Part shown: one piece after another, positions 1 through 5,322 of the stretch | Numbering within the stretch: position 1 is the first letter of the stretch | Layout of the letters: each line of letters starts with the position of its first letter | From: Deltaproteobacteria bacterium | Lineage (GTDB): Bacteria; Desulfobacterota_B; Binatia; Binatales; Binataceae | Assembly (NCBI GenBank): GCA_021827465.1 | Contig: JAKAVX010000117.1 | Coordinates: 1 to 7,351 of the forward strand | Direction: 5' to 3' | DNA length: 7,351 nt | The notes under the pieces: model-generated | Database searches by the model: none | The model's input: only the letters and a program-made list of their open reading frames with translations | What the model was told of the DNA's origin: nothing | Translations under genes and position numbers: made by a program

Positions 1-513
1 GCTGACTCCCGGCGCCTGGATGAGGACGCGGCTAAGGGGCGTATTACTCCCCTGCGGAAGCCGTTCTATTGCGTGCGAGCTGAAGCGATAAACGCTGCTG
101 CCGGTCTCGGACGAGAGCGCGTTGCGCGCGGGCAGGCGCTTGCTTACGACAGAAAGAGTGAGCGGCCGCTTCGACGCCATCGAGATGATAAGCGGTGGCG
201 GACTGGCCGATCGCGTATCGACGATTTGCGTCGAGGTTTGGAAACCGGGCTTTGCCGCTACGATCGCGTAGAGCCCCGGCGCGACGCCACGGAAAACAAA
301 CGCGCCGTTTTTGTCGGTGCGGGTTGCAGCCGCGCTTCGGCCGCGTGAGGTTTGAAGATGAGCTGCAACATCGGAGAGCGGGCGCCCGAGCGCGTCCTTG
401 ACTGTACCTGTTATCTCCCGGCGCGCGCCCGCAGGGTCGATTCCGGCAGCGAAAACCTGGTACGGCGATACAAGCGCGATCGCGAGCAAAGCAAATAACA
501 TCCAGCCCCGCAT
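1..513 (-). CDS. TonB-dependent outer-membrane receptor, N-terminal part (runs off left edge)
   Basis: This frame is open from an ATG at 513-511 to the window edge, giving 171 residues. Residues 1-23 form a signal peptide: a short positive start (MRGW), a hydrophobic core, and a likely cut after VFA. Residues about 33-118 look like a carboxypeptidase-regulatory-like beta-sandwich: ITGTVKDALGRPLSDV, then TRTDKNGAFVFRGVAPGLY, both hallmarks of that fold. A possible TonB box lies near 119-126 (TLSVVSKR). The plug domain begins around 142 and reaches LSRVLIQAPGV, the usual start of a TonB receptor plug. The barrel lies outside the window. In this family the protein sits in the outer membrane and imports a scarce ligand using energy passed on by TonB. 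The start is supported by GGGAGAG at 519-525, five bases upstream. The gene is divergent from tonB. The ligand (siderophore, cobalamin, glycan or other) cannot be told from this part, and no cobalamin riboswitch was recognised upstream. Confidence 0.85.
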   Translation of the reverse strand, partial: MRGWMLFALLAIALVSPYQVFAAGIDPAGARREITGTVKDALGRPLSDVAAHLQTSRGRSAAATRTDKNGAFVFRGVAPGLYAIVAAKPGFQTSTQIVDTRSASPPPLIISMASKRPLTLSVVSKRLPARNALSSETGSSVYRFSSHAIERLPQGSNTPLSRVLIQAPGVS

Positions 514-737
514 CCAAACTCTCCCGCCGCGATCTGTACAGGCGATGAATGGTGCCTGGACGATTTCCCCAACAGGTGTGGGTTCGGCGTACAGCCTCAC
601 CGTCGTGAGAGTAGCATGCGCTCGGGCGGTCACGTTAGAGGCTTGGCGCTCCGCGCGAAACCGGGATGACGGCCGGTCAGCCGATGCACGCGATATAGCA
701 AGAATACGGCGTAACGATGCGCCCCGCCGGCCATGAA

Positions 738-768
738 TTCACTTCGACGCGGCCGTTCGCGTTATAAT
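738..768 (+). promoter_or_regulatory. Possible sigma-70-type promoter for tonB
   Basis: A perfect TATAAT lies at 763-768, about 130 bases upstream of the tonB start. The best -35 candidate is TTCACT at 738-743, a 4/6 match to TTGACA with a 19-base spacer, longer than ideal. The -10 match stands out in GC-rich DNA, but the weak -35 leaves this tentative. Confidence 0.25.
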
Positions 769-873
769 AAACTGGATGTGCGGTTCGTGCTCGCGCTTCA
801 TGATAATCTGCGCAACCATGCCAAGCGGGCTCCTGCCGCATCCGGTATGGTGCATGGGGCCACGCCGGGCCAT
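739..873 (-). CDS. Candidate small ORF (44 aa), unproven
   Basis: This is an open frame of 44 codons starting at an ATG (873-871) with a fair Shine-Dalgarno, GGAG, seven bases upstream, and ending in TGA. The product contains MVAQIIMKREHEPHIQF and is rich in His, Met and Arg, with no signal peptide or membrane segment. It would lie between the receptor gene and tonB, on the receptor strand. I recognise no family. A second minus-strand frame over the same DNA stays open to a TGA at 677-679, so at most one of them is likely to be coding. It may well be chance. Confidence 0.15.
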   Translation of the reverse strand: MARRGPMHHTGCGRSPLGMVAQIIMKREHEPHIQFIITRTAASK

Positions 874-898
874 GATACTTCTCCACGGGTGATTCAGC

Positions 899-1690
899 TT
901 GCGACGCGCTGCTCTGCTTCGTAACGGCGAACCGGCCGGAAAGGATCCCGCCTCCGAAGAGGGACAGCCAGATGGGACGGACGAGCGGAGTCCGGTTCCG
1001 CCCGGCGGGTTCGGCGCGGTCTTGCGCCTTGCGCCATGGTTGATGCCGGCGGCCGGATGTATCGCCGCAGCGCTGATCGGTCTCGGGATTCTGGCCGGCC
1101 GCGTTACGTCTGAATTTCCGCCGAACAAGGGCGCGATCACGGTAACACTTCTCCCGCCGCATCCTCCCAAGCCGGCGCCGGCGCCGAAGCACATCGCGCC
1201 GAAGGTCGCACCCGTGATTCGTCCCGCGCGCCCGAAGCCGCCGCGACGCGTCCGCCGCGCTCCGGCCGAAAAGCCGCCTCCGCTCGCAGCGGTGCCAAAG
1301 GTTCCTTCGCCCGCGACGGGCAAGCCGTCGGGCCGCGCGGTGTCGGTGACGCCGCCGCCTTCAGGCTCGTCCAGCGGCACGACGAGCGGCGCAGGCAGCG
1401 CGCTTTTCGGCAGCGCAAGCTCGTCCTCCGGCGCGCGGGCGATTTACGCTCCGATGCCGAAAATTCCCGAAGACATGCGCGAAAATCCGCTAAAGACGGT
1501 CGCGATTGCGCGCTTCGAAGTGGCGGCCAACGGAGACGCGACTGTGAAACTGATCAACCCGACGCCGTATCCGCGCCTGAACGAGATCCTGATACTGACG
1601 TTGAAAAGTTGGCGCTTTTTTCCCGCTGTGGTTCATGGAAAGCCGGTTGCGTCCACTTTCGACATCCGCATCCCGCTCGTGGTTGACTAG
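899..1690 (+). CDS. tonB: TonB energy transducer
   Basis: The 263-residue product has the standard TonB layout. A short cytoplasmic tail (about 1-45) is followed by one membrane helix (about 46-69, LMPAAGCIAAALIGLGILAG). Next comes a periplasmic stretch rich in Pro, Lys and Arg (about 85-150, with repeated KP/PK/PPP units) and a Ser/Gly linker (155-180). The C-terminal TonB domain (about 181-263) contains FEVAANGDATVKLINPTPYPRLNEILILTLKSWRF read in two adjoining blocks, ending FDIRIPLVV. TonB carries energy from the ExbB/ExbD motor in the inner membrane to outer-membrane receptors, and the divergent receptor gene at 1-513 is a likely partner. No exbB or exbD is in the window. A TGA at 890-892 closes the frame just upstream, so TTG at 899 is the first possible start. 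It has GGGTGA at 887-892, six bases away. The next in-frame starts (TTG 1022, ATG 1043) would remove the cytoplasmic tail or cut into the helix. Confidence 0.88.
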   Translation: MRRAALLRNGEPAGKDPASEEGQPDGTDERSPVPPGGFGAVLRLAPWLMPAAGCIAAALIGLGILAGRVTSEFPPNKGAITVTLLPPHPPKPAPAPKHIAPKVAPVIRPARPKPPRRVRRAPAEKPPPLAAVPKVPSPATGKPSGRAVSVTPPPSGSSSGTTSGAGSALFGSASSSSGARAIYAPMPKIPEDMRENPLKTVAIARFEVAANGDATVKLINPTPYPRLNEILILTLKSWRFFPAVVHGKPVASTFDIRIPLVVD

Positions 1691-1815
1691 ATTTTTCTCG
1701 CGCTCGCGCGGAAGTTCTGGGTTCTGCCCGGCGGTTGACGGGGGCCGCGCTCCCAAGGATGGTGGCGAGGTTTGTCGTGCGCGGTTCTTCGCAGTACCAT
1801 GCCTGCGCTCGAACC

Positions 1816-1823
1816 AGGGAGGT
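1816..1823 (+). promoter_or_regulatory. Shine-Dalgarno that fixes a TTG start
   Basis: AGGGAGGT lies five bases before the TTG at 1829. The in-frame ATG at 1799 has no such site in front of it, so the TTG is the preferred start of the CoA-transferase gene. Confidence 0.7.
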
Positions 1824-1828
1824 GCTTC

Positions 1829-3058
1829 TTGGACAAGGCTGATTTCTACCGCGAAGCCCGAAAGGATTTGTCCGGCCCGATTCACGGGGTGCGCGTTCTG
1901 GACGTGACGACAAGCTGGGCAGGTCCGATGTGCGCGTGCGTGCTGGCTGACCTTGGCGCGAACGTAATCAAGATCGAAGCGCCGACCGGCGAAGTTGCGC
2001 GCCGGATGCATCCGTTCCTTCCCGGCAACGAACCGGGAGTGAGCTTTGTTCACGCCACCGTCAACCGCAACAAGCGCAACCTGACGCTCGAGCTTCGCAG
2101 CCCCGAGGGCCGCGAGATTTTCATGAAGCTTGCCGCGCGCTCCGACATAATCGTGCAGAACTTCCGTCCCGGCACGATGGAGAAGTGGGGACTCGGCTAC
2201 GAGGCGGTGCGCAAGGTAAAGCCGGACATCGTTTACGTTTCGATCAGCGGATGGGGACAGTGGGGGCCGGAGCACGATCGCCCCGGGTACGATCCGATGG
2301 CACAGGCTGCGAGCGGCTTTATCTCGCTCAACGGCATGCCTGAGGGGGAACCGGTCAAGGCGCCGACCTTCCTTGGCGACGATCTTGCGGGATTGCACGG
2401 CGCAATCGGCGCTCTCGGCGCGCTCGCGCATCGCGACCGGACAGGTGAAGGCCAGCATGTCGATGTCGCCCTGCTCGACGCAATGCTTTTTCAGTCCAAC
2501 GGCTATCTGACGCTCGGCGCGATGGGAATTCCGATCCGCCGATGGGGCAACGAATTTCCGTTCGCGGTGCCGACGAACATATATCAATGCCGCGACGGGC
2601 GCGTGATCGCGGGTACGCTGCTCGACTCGCATTGGAAGGTGTTTGCCCGGATGGCGGGTCGCGCGGATCTGGCCGATGATCCGCGGTTTGCCACTATCCA
2701 GGGACGCGACCAGAACCGCGACGAATGCAACGCGGTGCTGGCGCGATGGTTTTCGGAGCGGACGGTCGCCGAGGCGGTCGGGGAATGCACGCGCGCGGGT
2801 ATCGCGTGCGCGCACGTGCGTTCGTACCAGGACGCGGCGCGCGATCCCCACGTGCTCGAGCGCGACATGCTCCAGCAAACCACGCTCGATAACGGAAGTT
2901 CCGCGCCAATAACCGGACCGGTCGCGAAATTCTCCCGCACCCCGACCAGGATTCGCTCGGCAGCGCCCGGACTCGGCGAGCACAGCGACGAGATACTAAG
3001 TGAAATAGGCATCGACGCCGACGCCCGTCAGCGCCTGCGCGAAAAGAAGATTGTCTAG
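1829..3058 (+). CDS. CaiB/BaiF (class III) CoA-transferase family protein
   Basis: The 409-residue product matches the class III CoA-transferase family, which moves CoA between carboxylic acids through an aspartyl-CoA intermediate in the cytoplasm. The family's N-terminal signature is at 20-50 (GVRVLDVTTSWAGPMC, then ADLGANVIKIE). VNRNKRNLTLEL is at 78-89 and QNFRPGTMEKWGLGYE at 110-125. The likely catalytic aspartate is D184 in FLGDDLAGLHG, aligned by eye with the LGD motif of formyl-CoA transferase. RTGEGQHVDVALLDAML follows at 204-220, and a small C-terminal lobe ends in PGLGEHSDEIL. Full length is normal for the family. The gene follows tonB by 138 bases and faces the minus-strand cluster, so it is not part of the operon that carries the second CaiB protein (5322-6611). 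The two are clear paralogues but far from identical. The donor and acceptor acids are unknown. The chosen start is TTG at 1829; an ATG at 1799 would add ten residues but lacks a ribosome-binding site. Confidence 0.9.
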   Translation: MDKADFYREARKDLSGPIHGVRVLDVTTSWAGPMCACVLADLGANVIKIEAPTGEVARRMHPFLPGNEPGVSFVHATVNRNKRNLTLELRSPEGREIFMKLAARSDIIVQNFRPGTMEKWGLGYEAVRKVKPDIVYVSISGWGQWGPEHDRPGYDPMAQAASGFISLNGMPEGEPVKAPTFLGDDLAGLHGAIGALGALAHRDRTGEGQHVDVALLDAMLFQSNGYLTLGAMGIPIRRWGNEFPFAVPTNIYQCRDGRVIAGTLLDSHWKVFARMAGRADLADDPRFATIQGRDQNRDECNAVLARWFSERTVAEAVGECTRAGIACAHVRSYQDAARDPHVLERDMLQQTTLDNGSSAPITGPVAKFSRTPTRIRSAAPGLGEHSDEILSEIGIDADARQRLREKKIV

Positions 3059-3152
3059 GCGCTGGAAACGCCGCCGAAAGCCGACCGGGGCCCCACGCCA
3101 GGCGACGCTCAAATATGCTTCCCCGTGAGAATTCCCGCCAAGCCGCCGTACG

Positions 3153-3725
3153 TTACCGGCCTGCGCAGTCGCGCGGGCAATCGTAGCATCGTGGCCATCG
3201 CGAACAGGTCTGGATCGTCCCGCGTACCGGATCGATCCGGACTACCGCGGCGGCGTGGGTCTCGGGGCAGATAACCTCGGTGCGAACGCCGATCACTCCG
3301 TGCCACGCCTCACGAAAATCCTCCGCGATCCGCGGATGGCGTCCGAGCAGCACGGCGTAGATCGTCGCCGTCGCCGCAAAATCGCCGATCAACGCGTTCC
3401 ACCAGGGAAGCGCAACGCTTTCCGCAGGGCCGAGAATCGTTACGGCCGCGACCAGGAATATGCTGAGTGCGACGACGAAGATCCCGACCGGCGGGAACAA
3501 CGCCGTGTCCCATTCGCCTTCGGTCAGCAGCAGTCCGCCGACCGCACCGATCGCCGCAAAGGCCGCAAAATGAAGCGGCAAGTACGCCGAGAGGAAGACG
3601 CCGTGGAAAGCGGCAAGATTTCCCATCGCCGCGGCAACCAGCGCCGTCCAGGCCATGATTGCCGCCGCACCGAAAAGCCCGGCGACAGCACCGTCGAGCA
3701 TCACTCGTTTCGTGGAATTGTTCAT
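3153..3725 (-). CDS. Four-helix membrane protein with cysteine-rich cytoplasmic-type tail
   Basis: The 190-residue product has four hydrophobic segments at about 9-34, 47-67, 76-98 and 107-128, rich in Ala, Gly and Phe, with no cleavable signal peptide. The remaining 60 residues are soluble and carry five cysteines in an ordered pattern: VICPET (C153), TCSRWPRC (C174, C180), then YDCPRDC (C183, C187). Such a set could bind zinc or another metal, or form disulfides; this is inference. By memory, similar CPET...CSRW...C..C tails occur on other uncharacterised bacterial proteins, but I cannot name a family or a function. The start ATG at 3725 follows a perfect AAGGAGG (3732-3738) with a six-base gap. 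Starting at 3800 would add 25 Arg-rich residues with no support. The gene lies 174 bases past the PEBP gene on the same strand, converges on the plus-strand CaiB gene, and has two inverted repeats in its leader. Confidence 0.8.
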   Translation of the reverse strand: MNNSTKRVMLDGAVAGLFGAAAIMAWTALVAAAMGNLAAFHGVFLSAYLPLHFAAFAAIGAVGGLLLTEGEWDTALFPPVGIFVVALSIFLVAAVTILGPAESVALPWWNALIGDFAATATIYAVLLGRHPRIAEDFREAWHGVIGVRTEVICPETHAAAVVRIDPVRGTIQTCSRWPRCYDCPRDCAGR

Positions 3726-3731
3726 GGCACG

Positions 3732-3738
3732 CCTCCTT
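3732..3738 (-). promoter_or_regulatory. Strong Shine-Dalgarno of the membrane-protein gene
   Basis: AAGGAGG on the minus strand, six bases before the ATG at 3725. It is the best ribosome-binding site in the window and decides against the upstream in-frame starts. Confidence 0.75.
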
Positions 3739-3750
3739 CGTGAATCCGAG

Positions 3751-3776
3751 CGTGCGTTCCGGGTTCCCGAAACACG
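3751..3776 (-). repeat. Imperfect inverted repeat in leader of membrane-protein gene
   Basis: The arms CGTG...TTCCGGG and CCCGAAA...CACG can pair with one mismatch and a two-base bulge around a short centre. It lies just upstream of the ribosome-binding site, so it could be an operator or a leader hairpin. No T-run follows, so it is not a typical terminator. Confidence 0.3.
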
Positions 3777-3796
3777 ATAAGTGCAAGTCATGTACC

Positions 3797-3815
3797 GCAT
3801 CGAAAAAAATGATGC
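3797..3815. repeat. Inverted repeat GCATC/GATGC around an A-rich loop
   Basis: Five-base perfect arms (3797-3801 and 3811-3815) flank a nine-base centre containing seven consecutive A residues, striking in this GC-rich DNA. It lies between the PEBP and membrane-protein genes. On the minus strand the T-run sits in the loop rather than after the stem, so a standard terminator is unlikely. A protein-binding site or part of a promoter is possible. Confidence 0.3.
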
Positions 3816-3899
3816 TTGCGAGGCTCACGATGGTGCGATAGGAGCCATCCTGCTTCCTACGGAAACATGACCCGCACGAGCGCCTACGTCAGCGAGGCC

Positions 3900-4376
3900 C
3901 TATTTTCCGCGTTGATAGGTGCCCACCAATTGGGCCTCGGCCACGATATGGCCGTGCATCGCCTTTTCAAGCTCGGCCTTGGTCGGACGCTTCACCCCCG
4001 TCAATACCGTGTCCAATGCATAGAGCTTGAAAAAATAGCGATGCCGCCCGATCGGCGGACACGGGCCGCCGTAACCCGTGCGGCCCCAGTCGTTCAGCCC
4101 CTCGACGGTGCCGTGCGGAAGCTGAGTCGGCTTCACCCCCTCGGCCAGGCCGTCGCCGTCAGGCGGAAGGTTGCACAGCACCCAATGAACCCAGACCATC
4201 TTCGGCGCGGCAGGGTCGGGCGCGTCGGGATCGTCAACCACAAGCGCGAGGCTTTTCGCACCGGCGGGAACGCCACTCCATTCCAGCGGCGGAGAAACGT
4301 CGTGGCCGTCGCACGTGCAACGCGCCGGTATCGCACCGTTATGCCTGAAGGCCGGGGACGTAATTTCAAGCGCCAT
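3900..4376 (-). CDS. YbhB/YbcL-type PEBP (Raf kinase inhibitor-like) protein
   Basis: The 158-residue product is a full-length bacterial phosphatidylethanolamine-binding-protein homologue. The family's ligand-pocket motifs are all present: DGHDVSPPLEW (24-34), DDPDAP (48-53), VHWVLCNLP (63-71), GGPCPP (103-108) and HRYFFKLYALD (112-122). There is no signal peptide, so it is probably cytoplasmic. The bacterial members have no settled biochemical role; small-ligand or anion binding is often suggested. A Shine-Dalgarno GGGAGG lies at 4386-4391. The ATG at 4376 is nine bases away and is adopted here, but GTG at 4379 (six bases) would add only one residue. The gene begins 43 bases after the CitE-like gene on the same strand, with a hairpin between, so it may be a late member of that operon. 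No functional link to acyl-CoA metabolism is evident. Confidence 0.9.
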   Translation of the reverse strand: MALEITSPAFRHNGAIPARCTCDGHDVSPPLEWSGVPAGAKSLALVVDDPDAPDPAAPKMVWVHWVLCNLPPDGDGLAEGVKPTQLPHGTVEGLNDWGRTGYGGPCPPIGRHRYFFKLYALDTVLTGVKRPTKAELEKAMHGHIVAEAQLVGTYQRGK

Positions 4377-4394
4377 CACCAAAGTCCTCCCGTG

Positions 4395-4418
4395 GGGCGT
4401 CGATGCAATCGACGCGCC
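4395..4418 (-). repeat. Strong hairpin between CitE-like and PEBP genes
   Basis: GCGTCGAT at 4397-4404 pairs perfectly with ATCGACGC at 4408-4415 over a three-base loop. Two more G-C pairs follow outside after a single-base bulge. It begins right after the TGA of the CitE-like gene and ends just before the PEBP ribosome-binding site. There is no T-run on either side, so it is not a classic Rho-independent terminator. It may stabilise the 3' end of the upstream message or lower read-through into the PEBP gene. Confidence 0.5.
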
Positions 4419-4419
4419 G

Positions 4420-5322
4420 TCACATCCCGATCAGGTCCGCTTTGACAATCACGTTGCGCAAGATCCGGACCGAGGCCGCGTCAACCATCACGCCCTCGAT
4501 CGCGACCGCGCCCAGTCCCTGTTCCTCCGCTTCGGCGTAAGCCTTCGCGAGGTTGCGCGCGCGATCGACTTCTTTTTGAGTGGGCGAATAGACTTCGTTG
4601 GCGATCGCTATCTGGCTTGGATGGATCGCCCATTTGCCGACGAAACCGAGCACGCTCGCGCGCGTGGCTTCCACCCGGTATCCTTCGGAATTCCTGAAAT
4701 CGGCGTAGGGACCGTCAACCGCCTCGATTCCGGCGGCGCGCGCGGCGACCACGATCTTGTTGCGCGCGTAATGCCACATGTCGCCGGGATAGCCGCCCAC
4801 AAGCGCTCCGATCGCGCTCATTCTGATTCCCTGCGACGCGGAGAAATCGCCGGGACCGAAAATCAGCGCTTCGAGACGCGAGCTTGCGCGCGCGATCTCC
4901 TCGACATTGATGAGCGCCTCAACTTCCTCGATAAGGCATTCGAGCGCGATCCTGCGCGTCAGCTTGAGCTTGGTCTCGATCTGGGTGAGCAGCGTATCGA
5001 CCCACCATACGTCGCGCGCCGCCTTGACCTTCGGGATGATGATCAGGTCGAGATGCTCGCCCGCCTTCTCGACGATTTCGATTATGTCCTCGTAGGCGTA
5101 TTCGGTTTCGATGTTGTTGATTCGGACCGCGCGGGTTTTCTTGCCCCAGTTAAGCGTGCGCAGTCCTTCGATAACCTTCCCGCGCGCGTTGCGTTTCTCC
5201 TTGGGCGCGACCGAGTCTTCAAGGTCGAGGAACACGAGGTCGGCCTCGCTTGCCGCGGCCTTCTCGATCATTTTCTCGCTGCTGGCGGGCGTGGACAGTT
5301 CAGAGCGTCGAAGCCGCATCAT
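4420..5322 (-). CDS. CitE/HpcH-HpaI family CoA-ester lyase, malyl-CoA lyase-like
   Basis: The 300-residue product belongs to the CitE branch of the HpcH/HpaI aldolase superfamily. These Mg-dependent TIM-barrel enzymes cleave or form 3-hydroxyacyl-CoA thioesters by a retro-Claisen reaction. Visible features are RRSELSTPASSEKM (5-18), ADLVFLDLEDSVAP (27-40), substrate-binding R67 in AVRINN, IIIPKV (94-99), likely metal ligand E132 in CLIEEVEAL, second metal ligand D159 in FGPGDFSAS, and VDGPYADF with GFVGKWAIHPSQ (202-237). By memory it resembles L-malyl-CoA/beta-methylmalyl-CoA lyase (Mcl) of the ethylmalonyl-CoA and 3-hydroxypropionate pathways more than citrate lyase CitE, and no citDF or citC neighbours are seen. 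Substrate candidates are malyl-, methylmalyl- or citramalyl-CoA. Its ATG shares one base with the TAA of the CoA-transferase gene (TAATG), and its AAGGAG (5331-5336) lies inside that gene, implying coupled translation. Confidence 0.9.
   Translation of the reverse strand: MMRLRRSELSTPASSEKMIEKAAASEADLVFLDLEDSVAPKEKRNARGKVIEGLRTLNWGKKTRAVRINNIETEYAYEDIIEIVEKAGEHLDLIIIPKVKAARDVWWVDTLLTQIETKLKLTRRIALECLIEEVEALINVEEIARASSRLEALIFGPGDFSASQGIRMSAIGALVGGYPGDMWHYARNKIVVAARAAGIEAVDGPYADFRNSEGYRVEATRASVLGFVGKWAIHPSQIAIANEVYSPTQKEVDRARNLAKAYAEAEEQGLGAVAIEGVMVDAASVRILRNVIVKADLIGM

Larger units (their letters stand above)
514..898. other. Divergent intergenic region between receptor gene and tonB
   Basis: These 385 bases separate two genes pointing away from each other, so promoters for both should lie here. 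I see a TATAAT hexamer at 763-768 facing tonB, a small inverted repeat CTCAC-CGTC-GTGAG at 596-609, and short open frames on the minus strand (see the candidate small ORF at 739-873). No recognisable riboswitch, Fur box or Rho-independent terminator was found by eye. The region is less GC-rich than its neighbours, as expected for regulatory DNA. Confidence 0.5.

Noticed and set aside
44..517. 157-codon minus-strand frame overlapping the left edge
   Set aside because: A different minus-strand frame over the same bases gives a signal peptide, a regulatory-like domain and a plug start, so this one is the shadow.
514..720. Cobalamin riboswitch upstream of the TonB-dependent receptor
   Set aside because: I could not find the conserved B12-box or core motifs in the receptor-strand leader.
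1735..1763. TTGACG as a -35 box for the plus-strand CaiB gene
   Set aside because: No acceptable -10 hexamer lies 16-18 bases downstream, so a promoter is not supported.
1490..2983. Open frame of 497 codons on the minus strand opposite the plus-strand CaiB gene
   Set aside because: It is antisense to a clear, full-length CoA-transferase, is Arg/His-rich, shows no known motif, and long shadow frames are expected in GC-rich codon usage.
3059..3152. Terminator between the convergent CaiB and membrane-protein genes
   Set aside because: The gap holds GGGGCCCC and other GC-rich palindromes, but no stem-loop followed by a T-run on either strand.
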